64,000 nucleotides of DNA from Pirellula staleyi DSM 6068. Lineage in GTDB: Bacteria > Planctomycetota > Planctomycetia > Pirellulales > Pirellulaceae. This document shows, piece after piece, positions 8,932 to 18,793 of this stretch. The translations under genes and the position numbers were made by a program. The notes below the pieces were generated by a model. It did not search any database and had not been told where the DNA came from. It saw only the letters and a program-made list of their open reading frames with translations. The stretch lies in contig NC_013720.1 in NCBI RefSeq assembly GCF_000025185.1, forward strand, positions 992,001 through 1,056,000, in the 5' to 3' direction. Each line of letters begins with the position of its first letter. Position 1 is the stretch's first letter.

Positions 8932-11900
8932 CTAAGTGGCGTCAGCAGCTAACTCTCCTGCAAGCAGCGTATCGAGATGCGAAAGACAACGTTCGACTTC
9001 AAACTCGAGTTGTCCCAAACAACGGGCAGATTCATCGTGGCGCTCATCGTGCAGCGCGAGTTCCAACTGGGCAGCAGCGGTGCGAACACCAGCAGCGGCC
9101 AGGTTGGCGGCAGTTCCTTTCAGCGTGTGTGCCATTTTTCGGGCAGGCACGGTATCTTGATTCTTCACCGCTTCAGCCAGCCGCGCGTATTCCTCGGGAA
9201 GTCGCGACTGAAACCGACGGAGCATCGACCCGGCAAAGCCCGTGTCGCACGCACAGCGCGAGAGAAGCTCTGGTATCACAATCACCGGTCCAAGTTCTTC
9301 AGGCAGCTCGACCGGTGCGCCAGGATTCGCGGCTGTACTCTCGTCACTTGCAGCGCTGCTCGGCTCGGCTGGCGACTGCGTAGCCTGTGGCGGCGTACTC
9401 GTTTGCAGCGGGATCTTCTCGATCACCGGTTGCAGGTTGCGGGCAATCGTGCCGAGCAAAATCGCGCGGTCGACCGGCTTGGTGGTGTAGTCGTTCATCC
9501 CGGCAGCGAGGCAGACATCGCGATCGCCATAGACGGCGTTAGCGGTGAGCGCGACCACCGGCATCGGACCTTGAACCGCATGCGTGAGCGAACCCGATTG
9601 CTCGAGCGCGCGAATCTTTTTAGTAGCAGCAAAGCCGTCGAGTTCCGGCATCTGACAATCCATCAGCACCAGGGCATAGCCCCCGCGCACAAGCGCGTCG
9701 ATCGCCTGGTTTCCATTGCTCACCACATCGCAGGCATAGCCGCTGCCGCGCAGGATTTCGCTCGTCACCATCTGATTGATTTCGTTATCTTCAGCCACCA
9801 AAAGCTTGAGGCCGCACTGTGCAAGAATCTCTTGCGGCGTCGCCCCTTCGGTGCGCGAGTAGGCTGGTGCGCTGGCCACTTCGCGCAACATCACAGGCTT
9901 CGTTGGTGCCGCGGGTGCAGGCAACGTCGCACTACTGTCGCTATCCGGCAATGCTGGCAGACTCTCTTGATGCTTGAGTACTCCCGCAATGGCGTCGAAC
10001 AGACGCGATTGACGAATCGGCTTGGTCATCACTCCCGCGAGTCCCAGCGACGACCACTTCGAACGATCGACGAGCTGATCGACACTGGTGAGCATCAGCA
10101 GGTTGGTATCGCGCAGTAGCGCATCTCCCTTGATGGCGGCGGCCAATTGCAGGCCATCCATCTCGGGCATCTGATGATCGAGAATCACGAGCGGATATTT
10201 TTTTCCCGAGCGAACGGCTGTACGGAGCTGCGCCAAAGCCTGCAAACCATCGCGGGCCGCAGTCACGCGCATTCCCCAGCTCGTGAGCTGGTCGTGCAAA
10301 ATTTCGAGATTCGTGTCGGTATCGTCGACCGTCAGAACGGCTAGACCACGCAAGGTTTCGGCCACCGGTGATCGAGGGGCGGTGTTAACCTGCGCCACTT
10401 CGAGCGGCACTTCGCACCAGAACGTACTCCCGTTCCCTTCGACACTATCGACCCCCACTCGCCCACCCATCAGTTCGATGAGCTGACGACAGATGGCGAG
10501 TCCCAAACCGGTGCCACCATACTTGCGTGTCGTGCTGGCATCGACCTGCGTAAACGGCGCGAAGAGTTGACTCGAGCGATCGGCTGGAATGCCGATGCCG
10601 GTATCGATCACGCTGATGCGCATTCGCGAGACGCCGCTGCTATGCACCTGCTGTTCGGCCCGCAGGATCACTTCCCCTTGCTTGGTGAACTTAATCGCGT
10701 TGTTCACCAGATTTATGAGCACCTGACGAATCCGCTCGGGATCGCCATACACGTTCGTGGGAACGCCGGGCAGAATGCGGCACGAAAGTTCGAGCCCCTT
10801 CTCGTTGGCACGATGACTGAACATCTCGGCGACATCTTCGAGGAGGCTATGCAGGTCGAATTGCACCCGCTCGAGCTCGAGCTTACCCGCCTCGATCTTG
10901 CTGAAATCGAGCACATCGTTGATCAGACCCAGCAGCGTGCCGGCACTGGAGCGCGCGATATGCACATAACGATTCTGGCGCTCATCGAGGGTCGTCGTCC
11001 CGAGCAGCTCGAGCATGCCGATCACGCCGTTAAGCGGGGTGCGGATCTCGTGGCTCATATTCGCAAGGAACGCGCTTTTGGCTTGGCTGGCAGCCACAGC
11101 TGCTTCTTTTTCCGCCTTGAGATCGGCGTTGAGCTTGCGCTGCGTGATCTCCTCGACAGTTCCTTCGTAGTACTTCACCTGCCCCTGTTCATCCCGGATC
11201 GCGCGTGCATTTTCACTGATCCAGATGATGCTTCCATCGGCCCGATAGACCTGCGACTCAAAGCCGATCACTACATCGGTTTGCTCAAGCAAGCTGCAGA
11301 ACTCGGCGCGACGCGCGGGGTCGACATACAACTGTCGGCTGATATCTTGCAGCCCGGTTTGCATGTCGGCGACAGTCTCGAAGCCATAGATGCGAGCGAG
11401 CTTGGGGTTGGCGCTCAGGTACTCGCCACTCGGCGTGGTTTGGAAAATTCCTTCGACAGCGTTCTCGAAAATCGAACGGAATTTTTCTTCCGCCGTGCGT
11501 GCCGCTGCGATCGCTTGCTCGCGGGCAATAATCTCTTGATTCACGCAGTCGATCACGCGGTTGTATTCGGCAGCGATCTGTCCCACTTCAGTGTGCGGCT
11601 CGACATGCACTGGCTGCGAAAAATCTCCCCGCTGACGTTGCCGGTCCATGTTCACCAGCAGATCGATCAGCTCGGTGCTCGCCCCATGCTCGGTGACGTT
11701 GAGCCCTTGTAGTTCGTGATGCAGATCGGTGCGCAGTGGCCGGAAATAGTTGACCACCGAGAAGACACACCACGGCACCGCAAACGCCCAAGCGAAACAG
11801 CAGAGAACGCCAATTCCTTGAATGCCAATCTGATCGATGCGGCTGTTGCCGAGCGGAAACTTGTCGACACTCACAAACAGGGCTACGGCCAAGGTTCCCC

Positions 11901-12876
11901 AAGCGCCGCTCATGCCGTGGACTGGGACCGCTCCCACCACGTCGTCGATTTTGTAGCGTTCGAGCAGATAGGTACCGAGGACAGCGATCATCCCCGAGAC
12001 GGCGCCAATCGTTACTGCTCCCATCGGCTCGACCAGATGACACGAAGCGGTGATGCCGACGAGTCCGGCGATCACACCGTTGATCCCTTGCGAAACACTC
12101 GGCAGCTTTTCGCAGCGCCAAGCCAGCAGCAAAGCAGCGACGCCACCTGCGGCGGCTGCCAGATTGGTGTTGACCAGGATGATTGGCACGCTGCTGTTGA
12201 TGGCGAGTGTGCTGCCACCATTGAACCCGAACCAGCCGAACCACAGGGTGAGTGCACCGAGGGTGCTGAGGGCGAGACTATGTCCGTGCATCGGCTGCGT
12301 GCGATCGGTGAAGCGTCCGAAGCGTGGACCCAGGATGAGGGTGATCGCCAAGGCGCACCAGCCACCGATGGAGTGCACCACCGTGCTGCCAGCGAAGTCG
12401 ATGAACCCCAGCTTCGCGAGCCAGCCGGTCGCCACACCTTCCACGCCACCACCCCAGGCCCAGTGGCCGAACACGGGATAGATGAGGCCGGAGACAAACA
12501 TCGCCACCAGTAAGTAGGCCGAAAAGCGAATTCGTTCCGCCACTGCGCCACTGATGATGGTGGTGGCGGTGGAGCAGAACATCATTTGAAAAAGAAAGAT
12601 GGCGAGCAGCCACGGCGTTTGGCTACCGTCGAGCAAGAACATCGACTTGCCGAAGAATCCGAAATAGCTGCTGCCAAACATGATCGCAAATCCGAACGCC
12701 CAGTAGATGAGGCCGGAAAGGCAAAAGTCGATCAGGTTTTTGATGGCCACATTGATGCTGTTCTTCGCACGCGAGAAACCTGTCTCGAGCATGCAAAAAC
12801 CGGCTTGCATAAACATCACAAGCGCGGCGCAAACCAGCACCCAAATCAAGTTGGCATAGGCAGGGGCGGATTCCAT
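8932..12876 (-). CDS. Ammonium transporter fused to hybrid sensor histidine kinase
   Basis: A 1314-residue fusion from ATG 12876. Residues 1-380 are a full Amt channel domain with the conserved recruitment aspartate and first pore histidine (D160 and H168 in [11 protein letters not shown]), the second pore histidine H320 ([11 protein letters not shown]), a probable Phe gate in FQMMF and GWFGFNGGS. Then follow a linker, PAS (about 465-580), HisKA with H609 ([15 protein letters not shown]), HATPase_c (N box [12 protein letters not shown]1 IDTGIGIP, G2 [10 protein letters not shown]), a receiver with D900 ([12 protein letters not shown]), a second receiver with D1073 ([11 protein letters not shown]), and an HPt domain with H1250 ([12 protein letters not shown]). 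Amt-kinase fusions are known as ammonium sensors in planctomycetes such as Kuenenia; that one was reported without this full hybrid relay as far as I recall. TTG 13020 would add 48 non-Amt residues and is less likely. Confidence 0.93.
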   Translation of the reverse strand: MESAPAYANLIWVLVCAALVMFMQAGFCMLETGFSRAKNSINVAIKNLIDFCLSGLIYWAFGFAIMFGSSYFGFFGKSMFLLDGSQTPWLLAIFLFQMMFCSTATTIISGAVAERIRFSAYLLVAMFVSGLIYPVFGHWAWGGGVEGVATGWLAKLGFIDFAGSTVVHSIGGWCALAITLILGPRFGRFTDRTQPMHGHSLALSTLGALTLWFGWFGFNGGSTLAINSSVPIILVNTNLAAAAGGVAALLLAWRCEKLPSVSQGINGVIAGLVGITASCHLVEPMGAVTIGAVSGMIAVLGTYLLERYKIDDVVGAVPVHGMSGAWGTLAVALFVSVDKFPLGNSRIDQIGIQGIGVLCCFAWAFAVPWCVFSVVNYFRPLRTDLHHELQGLNVTEHGASTELIDLLVNMDRQRQRGDFSQPVHVEPHTEVGQIAAEYNRVIDCVNQEIIAREQAIAAARTAEEKFRSIFENAVEGIFQTTPSGEYLSANPKLARIYGFETVADMQTGLQDISRQLYVDPARRAEFCSLLEQTDVVIGFESQVYRADGSIIWISENARAIRDEQGQVKYYEGTVEEITQRKLNADLKAEKEAAVAASQAKSAFLANMSHEIRTPLNGVIGMLELLGTTTLDERQNRYVHIARSSAGTLLGLINDVLDFSKIEAGKLELERVQFDLHSLLEDVAEMFSHRANEKGLELSCRILPGVPTNVYGDPERIRQVLINLVNNAIKFTKQGEVILRAEQQVHSSGVSRMRISVIDTGIGIPADRSSQLFAPFTQVDASTTRKYGGTGLGLAICRQLIELMGGRVGVDSVEGNGSTFWCEVPLEVAQVNTAPRSPVAETLRGLAVLTVDDTDTNLEILHDQLTSWGMRVTAARDGLQALAQLRTAVRSGKKYPLVILDHQMPEMDGLQLAAAIKGDALLRDTNLLMLTSVDQLVDRSKWSSLGLAGVMTKPIRQSRLFDAIAGVLKHQESLPALPDSDSSATLPAPAAPTKPVMLREVASAPAYSRTEGATPQEILAQCGLKLLVAEDNEINQMVTSEILRGSGYACDVVSNGNQAIDALVRGGYALVLMDCQMPELDGFAATKKIRALEQSGSLTHAVQGPMPVVALTANAVYGDRDVCLAAGMNDYTTKPVDRAILLGTIARNLQPVIEKIPLQTSTPPQATQSPAEPSSAASDESTAANPGAPVELPEELGPVIVIPELLSRCACDTGFAGSMLRRFQSRLPEEYARLAEAVKNQDTVPARKMAHTLKGTAANLAAAGVRTAAAQLELALHDERHDESARCLGQLEFEVERCLSHLDTLLAGELAADAT

Positions 12877-13397
12877 ACGAGTAGTTCCATCGCTGTACGC
12901 ACACACAGCCGCGAGGGCTGTTTCTAGGAGTAACGCTTGCCACCCTTGGCACTGCTCTACAGCAGCGCGCAGGTGGCTCCACACGAGTAGTCCAGAGAGG
13001 CTGCGCGCAGCCTCCGCCAAGGCTTCACGCAGGTGAACTGCTTCCGAACTCTAGCTCCTAGCTAAGAGAGGGGGCCGGAAACCGTGCACTCGACGGAAGA
13101 AATTTTCGCCCTAGCGCAGCGCGCGTGACTTCTGTGATTTCAGCTAGCAGCCCCCAGGATCGATACTGAGACTTAATCGCATTTTTGAAGCTTTAGCGAT
13201 TGATTCGATTAAGCGGAAACTTCCGCCAGGTCGATACCCAAGAGTGTTCTCCGACCCCCACAAGAGAACTAGAGCGTAGACGCAGCAACTCGCTGCTACA
13301 GGGATCTAGCAACACGACGCCAGCTACAGCGCTCTGAAAAACACTCCGAAGATTTGTGGTCCTGCTCCAGTCGCGCACTGCGACGAGGTGGTGTCCG
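12877..13397. other. Divergent intergenic region between amt-kinase and glycosyltransferase
   Basis: This gap should contain promoters for both divergent genes. The amt-kinase frame remains open to TTG 13020, but the added residues do not match Amt proteins. An imperfect inverted repeat (CTCTAGCT ... AGCTAAGAG) lies near 13054-13074. No clear -35/-10 pair or coding sequence was found. Confidence 0.35.
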
Positions 13398-14504
13398 ATG
13401 TCCCAGCCGCTCGCAACTGTGGTGATCGTTCCTCGCGAACGATTCAGTCTGTCGATTGCTTCGCTCGAGAGCGTGGTGGCCAACTCTCCTCCCGGCACAC
13501 CGCTGGTGGTTGTCGATGGGAATAGTCCCCACAGCATCGCGCGGGGGCTTGCCCAGCGGTGCGAGCAACACGGGATTCGACTACTGCGAAGCGATCGCTA
13601 TCTCGCCCCCAACGCCGCGCGGAACTTAGGTGCCGCGCATGTCCGGACGCGCTACGTTGTGTTCGTCGACAACGATGTGATGGTCGAGAAGCAGTGGCTT
13701 CGGCCGCTCGTCGAAATGGCCGAGTCGAGCGGCGCGTGGGCGGTCGGACCGCTCTACTGTCAGGGGCTCCCCACTGCCAGCGAAGTGCATATGGCTGGTG
13801 GCGATCTGCGACTCGAAGCGACCCCCGCAGGGCATCAGCTCATCGAATCGCATCGTTTCCTCGGCCGCCGGGTGCACGATGTGAGAAGCGAGCTACGACC
13901 CGGACCGACCGAGAACCTCGAGTTCCACACGATGCTGATGCGGATGGAATATTTCGATCGCTTCGGGCCGCTCGATGAGAAGTTCACGTCGATGGCCGAG
14001 TATGTCGACGCGCTGTTGCCGCTGCATCTCGCCAAGTTGCCGGTAATGCTCGAGCCACGCAGCGTGATCACCTACGTCACTCCACAGCGATTTGCTTGGG
14101 ACGATCTCGAGTACTTTCAGCTCCGCTGGTCGATCGAGTGGGTCACGAAAAACATCGCGCACATGCAGCAGAAGTGGAACCTCGAAGCGAGCGATCCCTA
14201 CTGCGAGCGGCTGCTCGGATTCATGCGCTGGCATCGCCCGAAAATACTCGCGTCGCTCGAGCGTCGGCTGAGTAAGTGGATTGGCGTGCAGCGCGCGAGC
14301 CTGTGGCGCAAGGAATACCTTGTGCCTTGGGAAAAGCAGTATAATAGCTGGCGGTTTTCAAGCCGCAGCTGTGCCCCTGGCGCTAGGTTCAGTGGCGAGG
14401 CCAATCGCCGCTACACGCGACTCGTCTGCGAAGGGACGCCGGTCGAAAGCGATTGTGAAACAGCGCTGGAAAGCATGCAGTTGGCCGTCAGTCTGACGCA
14501 TTAA
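13398..14504 (+). CDS. Glycosyltransferase family 2-like protein
   Basis: A 368-residue protein with a GT-A fold pattern: start strand ATVVIVPRERF, LVVVDGNSPHS, the region LAPNAARNLGAAH typical of GT2 enzymes, and the DxD-like nucleotide-sugar/metal site VVFVDNDVMVE. The C-terminal half (about residue 200 on) is helical and shows nothing recognised. There are no membrane helices, so a cytoplasmic or membrane-associated enzyme is expected, transferring sugar to an unknown acceptor in polysaccharide or glycoprotein synthesis. ATG 13398 is preferred because GAGGTGG lies 7 bases upstream; the open frame extends to 13356. No other sugar-pathway genes are adjacent. Confidence 0.8.
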   Translation: MSQPLATVVIVPRERFSLSIASLESVVANSPPGTPLVVVDGNSPHSIARGLAQRCEQHGIRLLRSDRYLAPNAARNLGAAHVRTRYVVFVDNDVMVEKQWLRPLVEMAESSGAWAVGPLYCQGLPTASEVHMAGGDLRLEATPAGHQLIESHRFLGRRVHDVRSELRPGPTENLEFHTMLMRMEYFDRFGPLDEKFTSMAEYVDALLPLHLAKLPVMLEPRSVITYVTPQRFAWDDLEYFQLRWSIEWVTKNIAHMQQKWNLEASDPYCERLLGFMRWHRPKILASLERRLSKWIGVQRASLWRKEYLVPWEKQYNSWRFSSRSCAPGARFSGEANRRYTRLVCEGTPVESDCETALESMQLAVSLTH

Positions 14505-14607
14505 GCATGCGCTCTGCGTGTCGCACAGACAGATGGCGCTGGCGGCGCAGATCATCCTTGCGTTCGTTGACGAATCATCCGCACCCTCAATGTGAGACGC
14601 ACGCTTC

Positions 14608-15369
14608 ATGACTGTGGAAAGCCAGCAGGATCTCGAGGGGATTCTTCGCGCGGGGCGCGTTGTCGCTATCGTCCGCGATGCGATGCTGCAAGCGATTGAG
14701 CCCGGGATAACGACCGCTGAACTCGACGAAATCGGCGCTAAGTTGCTCGAGCACCAGGGAGCGAAATCTGCCCCTCGTGTGACTTACAATTTTCCAGGCG
14801 CAACCTGCATCAGTGTGAATGAAGAAGCGGCGCATGGCATTCCAGGCCCACGAAAAATCGAAGCGGGCGATATCGTCAACGTCGATGTTTCCGCCGAACT
14901 GAACGGCTATTTTGCTGATACCGGTGGCACGGTCGTGGTTCCGCCACGGGCCACGGTGAAGTCTCGTTTGTGCCGGGCCACGCAATTGGCGCTCGAGCAT
15001 GCTTTGGCTGAAGTTCGCGCAGGTGCTCCGATCAACCGGATCGGAAAAGCGATCGAGCGGACCGCAGAATCGCACCATTTTAAGGTGATCAAGAATCTGG
15101 CCGGTCATGGCATCGGCCGCAGTTTGCACGAAGAGCCGACAGGGATCGTCAGCTACTTCGATCGCCGCGATACCCGCCGATTACAGCTCGGTCAGGTGCT
15201 TGCGATCGAGCCGTTTTTGTCGACGCAAAGTTCGCACGTGCGCGAAGCTCAGGATGGCTGGACCCTCGTCGGACATCCGGCCAATCTTTCGGCGCAGTTC
15301 GAGCACACCGTGATCGTCACCCGGGGTGCACCGATCGTGGCCACCCTCGCAGAAACAGCCAGTTGCTAA
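14608..15369 (+). CDS. map: Methionine aminopeptidase, type I
   Basis: A 253-residue cytosolic metalloenzyme that removes the initiator methionine from new proteins. The five metal ligands of the pita-bread fold are visible in order: two Asp in NVDVSAELNGYFADTGG, His in AGHGIGRSLHEEPTGI, Glu in VLAIEPFLS and Glu in FEHTVIV. The substrate-pocket motif ISVNEEAAHGIPG is present too. Length matches the short type I enzymes, without an N-terminal zinc-finger extension. The gene stands alone, not in the usual ribosomal-protein/secY neighbourhood, so it may be a second map copy. It converges on sppA with only 10 bases between the stops. Confidence 0.93.
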   Translation: MTVESQQDLEGILRAGRVVAIVRDAMLQAIEPGITTAELDEIGAKLLEHQGAKSAPRVTYNFPGATCISVNEEAAHGIPGPRKIEAGDIVNVDVSAELNGYFADTGGTVVVPPRATVKSRLCRATQLALEHALAEVRAGAPINRIGKAIERTAESHHFKVIKNLAGHGIGRSLHEEPTGIVSYFDRRDTRRLQLGQVLAIEPFLSTQSSHVREAQDGWTLVGHPANLSAQFEHTVIVTRGAPIVATLAETASC

Positions 15370-15379
15370 CGCTGCGCTA

Positions 15380-16438
15380 CTATTCGCGACCCCGATGGCT
15401 TCCGGCGAGAATCGGCAGCGACGTGAGCAAATAATAGGGACGTGGCGTCGACATCTCCATCAGCAGATGGAGCTCCGAACGACCAGCTGGCTCAGCGGCG
15501 CGGCTCATGGCAATCGCACCGACATCAAAGAGCGAGGCTGGTTTCTCGAACTCCACGACGCGGGTCTTGGCCTTGTCGAGCTTCGCGAGTTCCAGCGCGC
15601 GATCGATCGCATCTTCGATAAAGCCGATCTTGTCGACGAGCCCATGCTTGAGCGCTTGATCGGCCGAGAAAATCTCCCCTGTCGCGAGCTGATCGAGCTT
15701 GCTTTCGTCGGCCTTGAAGCCAGGTCGACCCTCTTTGATGATCGACTTGAACCGGCCAAACGACTCGTTCACATATCCTTGAATGATCTCGCGATGCTCC
15801 TGCGGAATCGGCTTGGTCATCGTCAGCATTTGCTTCCGCTCGTGGCTGGCAATGCTGTCGTCTTTGATATCGAACTTGGCCATCAATCCGCTGATGTCGT
15901 AGTGTGGAATGATCACCCCAATCGAGCCGGTCGTGGTGGTTGGCTCGGCGTAAATCACGTTCTCTTGATCACCCACCGCCATGGAAACATAGTAGCCACC
16001 GCTGGCTGCCATGCTCCCCATGCTCACCACTAAGGGAATATCGCTTTTTTCTTTTCGCAGCTTCTTCAGGTGATGCAGGATGTAGTCGCTGCCGGTCACC
16101 GTTCCGCCAGGGGAGTCGACGCGCACCACAATCGCTTTCACGTTTTCATCTTTGGCGACGCGATCGATCTGCCGCTTTACAAATCCGTCACCTTCGGCAA
16201 TCACCCCTTCGATGGAGATGATCGCGATTTTGTCGTCGCCAAACTTGTCGCCGGAGACAAATTTCTCGGTGATTCCGCCCGATGTGTCGAAATACTCCGC
16301 CATCGTCGACCACTGAGTCATCAGGATCAAAGCGCACAGAAAAAATGCTGCCCACCCCAGCCAACCGAGGAAACGGGAGAACGTTCCCTGCTGATAAACG
16401 ATAATCGGCTGCTGGGAATATTGCGGTGCGTTGGCCAT
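15380..16438 (-). CDS. sppA: Signal peptide peptidase SppA-type serine protease
   Basis: A 352-residue S49-family protease anchored by one N-terminal helix (about 24-41, LGWLGWAAFFLCALILM), with the active domain facing outside the cytoplasm. Family motifs are IAIISIEGVIAEGD, VVRVDSPGGTVTGSDYI and SMGSMAASGGYYVSM. The nucleophile should be S146, and K202 in HERKQML lies where the Bacillus SppA general-base lysine does. Downstream, TTGSIGVI and GLVDKIGFIEDAI are also typical. It degrades signal peptides left in the membrane after export. Length matches the short (single-domain) SppA form. ATG 16438 was preferred to the open-frame start at 16480, with GGAG about 12 bases upstream. Confidence 0.92.
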   Translation of the reverse strand: MANAPQYSQQPIIVYQQGTFSRFLGWLGWAAFFLCALILMTQWSTMAEYFDTSGGITEKFVSGDKFGDDKIAIISIEGVIAEGDGFVKRQIDRVAKDENVKAIVVRVDSPGGTVTGSDYILHHLKKLRKEKSDIPLVVSMGSMAASGGYYVSMAVGDQENVIYAEPTTTTGSIGVIIPHYDISGLMAKFDIKDDSIASHERKQMLTMTKPIPQEHREIIQGYVNESFGRFKSIIKEGRPGFKADESKLDQLATGEIFSADQALKHGLVDKIGFIEDAIDRALELAKLDKAKTRVVEFEKPASLFDVGAIAMSRAAEPAGRSELHLLMEMSTPRPYYLLTSLPILAGSHRGRE

Positions 16439-16772
16439 GACGAGAAAGCTCCAAACGACAAAAAGGATCGAAGGGCGCACGACCTAACGGCCGATTGACC
16501 CCCACTCTCAGAGTGTAGCATGCACATTATTCTAGGCAGCTGGCTCTGCGCGACAATGTACAATCGCGAGGCATTCGCCCTACCAGAGGCACGACCGCGC
16601 CATTCGCCATAATCCGCAAGTCGCGCCGTTTGACACCTTCGGTCCCCGGTCTGGTGTTGCAGCAAACAGGGTGAAGCCGGTAAGCTACGCGAGAGATTAG
16701 TGGCACGCTGCTATGCCGTGACCGCTTTCAGGGACGATTTTTCGACAGGCTTACGGAAGGGAGACTCTCGCT
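16439..16772. other. Divergent intergenic region between sppA and isomerase
   Basis: This stretch separates the leftward sppA gene from the rightward TIM-barrel isomerase and presumably carries both promoters. No coding frame, repeat or hairpin of note was found. The GGGAG at about 16759-16763 is the ribosome-binding site of the next gene. Confidence 0.35.
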
Positions 16773-17525
16773 GTGTTTGTGGCGGCTTCGACGGAGTGTT
16801 TTCACGATCTTTCGCTCTCGGCGGCTCTCGATCGCCTCACCGACTTGGAATACACCAACGTCGAGTTGGCTATGTTCGAGGATGGCGACCAGATGAAGCC
16901 CTCGCAGATTGCGGCCGATGTCGATGCTGCGCTGAAGATCTGTCGCAACACGCGACGGCTCGACATTGCATCGTTCGATGTGCGCATCATCACCGACACC
17001 AAGGCCGAGCACTACAACCAGTTCGAGGCGATCTGCCGACTGGCCAAAGCTGCCAAGGTAGTCACCATTTCGGTCCCCAGCGGAGAGCTTGGCACCCCGT
17101 TTAACGAAGAGGTCGAGCACCTCCGTAAACTGGTCGACATTGCCACCCAGCATGGTGTGCGGGTCGGCATGAAGAGCCAGATCGGACGCCTGTCGGAAGA
17201 TCCCGATACCGTGGCTGTCCTGTGCGACAACTGCAAAGGGCTCGGACTCACCTACGACCCCAGCCAATACATTTTTGGCCCCGCTTACGGCCGCAACACC
17301 GACAAGCTCATCAAGTACGTCTATCACACCCACCTGCGCGACACCAATCGCAAAGCACTGCAAGTGCGCGTCGGCCAAGGTGAAATCGAGTACGGCCGGA
17401 TCGTTACGCTGCTGCAAAAAGCAAAGTACAACCGGGCCCTCTGCGTGAACATCACCGAAATGGCCGATGTCGACCACGTCGGCGAACTTCGCAAGATGCG
17501 CCTCCTGCTCGAGAGCTTGCTATAA
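16773..17525 (+). CDS. Sugar phosphate isomerase/epimerase-like TIM-barrel protein
   Basis: A 250-residue protein of the xylose-isomerase-like TIM-barrel superfamily (AP endonuclease 2 fold). Barrel elements visible include TNVELAMFEDGD near the N-terminus, LDIASFDVRII, GVRVGMKSQIG, LGLTYDPSQY, HTHLRDTNRKALQVRVGQGEIEYG and CVNITEMADVD. The His, Asp, Glu and Gln positions expected for a divalent metal site are present in this order, suggesting a sugar or sugar-phosphate isomerase or epimerase; the substrate is unknown. It starts with GTG, supported by GGGAG about 10 bases upstream. There is no signal peptide, so it acts in the cytoplasm. It converges on the second PhoD-like gene. Confidence 0.8.
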   Translation: MFVAASTECFHDLSLSAALDRLTDLEYTNVELAMFEDGDQMKPSQIAADVDAALKICRNTRRLDIASFDVRIITDTKAEHYNQFEAICRLAKAAKVVTISVPSGELGTPFNEEVEHLRKLVDIATQHGVRVGMKSQIGRLSEDPDTVAVLCDNCKGLGLTYDPSQYIFGPAYGRNTDKLIKYVYHTHLRDTNRKALQVRVGQGEIEYGRIVTLLQKAKYNRALCVNITEMADVDHVGELRKMRLLLESLL

Positions 17526-17608
17526 CTGCCACGCAGACGCAGCCACCTCGCAGCTCACTCGCTCCTTGCAGCTACGCAGGCGCTCCTTGCACTCTGCCGT
17601 GAGCTATT

Positions 17609-18709
17609 TCACTTCGCCTGCAGCTCGCTCAGTTTGAGGCGCTGCTGCAGGACGACTTGCCCCGAGGCTTCGCGAATTTGCAAGCGAAGCGTGGGATCGG
17701 CCTCTGACCAGTCGATTTGCACCGCGCCGAAGTTGATATCAAAGTAGGTGAGACCGACGCGATAGCGGTTCAGCTCGTTGGCAAACCGGACTCCCGATTT
17801 CGTCATGTTGCCGCTCGGCGCGTTGAGACTCGTGCTGGTGATATCAATCAGCGGATAGCCAACCCCCAGCGGATCATCAGCTGCCAGGCGCGAGATCTCC
17901 GAGAGATGCCGGTCGCCACTCAGCAGCACCACACCGCTGGCGCGCGTGTCGCGAATCAGCCGAAACAGCCGCTCGCGTTCTTTCGGAAAATTGCCCCACG
18001 TTTCCCAGCCGTTTTCGTAGGCAATCACCTGCACTCCCGAGCCGATGATGCGAACTTCGGCTGGCTTGCGAAGCTGCTCCTCGAGCCACTTCCACTGCGC
18101 GGGGCCGAGCATGGTGGCCCCTTCATCGGTGTTTTCGGCATAGATGCCGCGGTACCCTTCCCCGGGCTCAGCCGACTTGGTGCTGCGCTTCAGCGGGCTG
18201 CGGTGATAGCGCGCGTCGAGCAGAATGATCTGCACCCGTTTTCCTTCGGGGCCGAAGATGCGCGCCGAGTAAACCCCTTCCTGCTGGCGCCGCGCGTCGT
18301 CCTGGGGGACCTCGAAAAAGTCGAGAAAGATCTGCTGCGACTCGCGCCGCAGTGGATAGTCGGCCCCGGCATCGTTCCGCCCATAATCGTGATCGTCCCA
18401 CGTTGCCAAGATCGGGCAGGTCGCTTTGAGTTTCTGATACCCGGGCTGCGCCCCGAGCTGCTCCCACTTCGCCTTCAGCACCTGCATGTCGTCGGTATCG
18501 CCGTAGATGTTATCCCCCAAAAACAGAAACGCTTCGGGCTGCATCTCGACCACCGCCTCCCAAATCGGCTGCGGCTTATCTTGCTTCGCACAGGCACCAA
18601 ACGCGATGCGCGAAAGCGCTGGCTCCTCTCCCCTGGCATTCGATGTTGCCAGCAGCAAACAGGCGAGCGCCACGAACCACCGGCTACAGTTGCAGGAATC
18701 AAGCAGCAT
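17609..18709 (-). CDS. Secreted PhoD-like metallophosphatase, second copy
   Basis: A 366-residue protein with a Sec-type signal peptide (WFVALACLLLATSNARGEE, cleavage probably after NARG) and the PhoD catalytic motifs FLFLGDNIYGDTDDM, WDDHDYGRNDAGADYP and LLSGDRHLSEI. It lacks the N-terminal Ig-like domain and the twin-arginine signal of the copy at 539-1936, so the two are not recent duplicates. Its type resembles the compact alkaline phosphatase D-like proteins common in planctomycetes. Expected role: extracytoplasmic phosphoester hydrolysis. ATG 18709 has GAGG seven bases upstream. The next gene upstream on the same strand, the antiporter, starts at 20665 and ends 84 bases before this start. 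Confidence 0.88.
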   Translation of the reverse strand: MLLDSCNCSRWFVALACLLLATSNARGEEPALSRIAFGACAKQDKPQPIWEAVVEMQPEAFLFLGDNIYGDTDDMQVLKAKWEQLGAQPGYQKLKATCPILATWDDHDYGRNDAGADYPLRRESQQIFLDFFEVPQDDARRQQEGVYSARIFGPEGKRVQIILLDARYHRSPLKRSTKSAEPGEGYRGIYAENTDEGATMLGPAQWKWLEEQLRKPAEVRIIGSGVQVIAYENGWETWGNFPKERERLFRLIRDTRASGVVLLSGDRHLSEISRLAADDPLGVGYPLIDITSTSLNAPSGNMTKSGVRFANELNRYRVGLTYFDINFGAVQIDWSEADPTLRLQIREASGQVVLQQRLKLSELQAK

Positions 18710-18793
18710 CGAAAACCTCGCTACAAACCATGCGGATGACGGATTTTTATCAATTCAGGAAAGGCGTTTGCTGAATCGTTCGCAGTTCAAAAT

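Noticed and set aside
12877-13020. N-terminal extension of the Amt-kinase from TTG 13020
   Set aside because: The 48 added residues do not resemble an Amt signal peptide and the conserved first helix starts right after ATG 12876.
17562-17595. Direct repeat CGCTCCTTGCA between two converging genes
   Set aside because: Two copies only, with no hairpin or T-run; no evidence that it is a terminator or mobile element.
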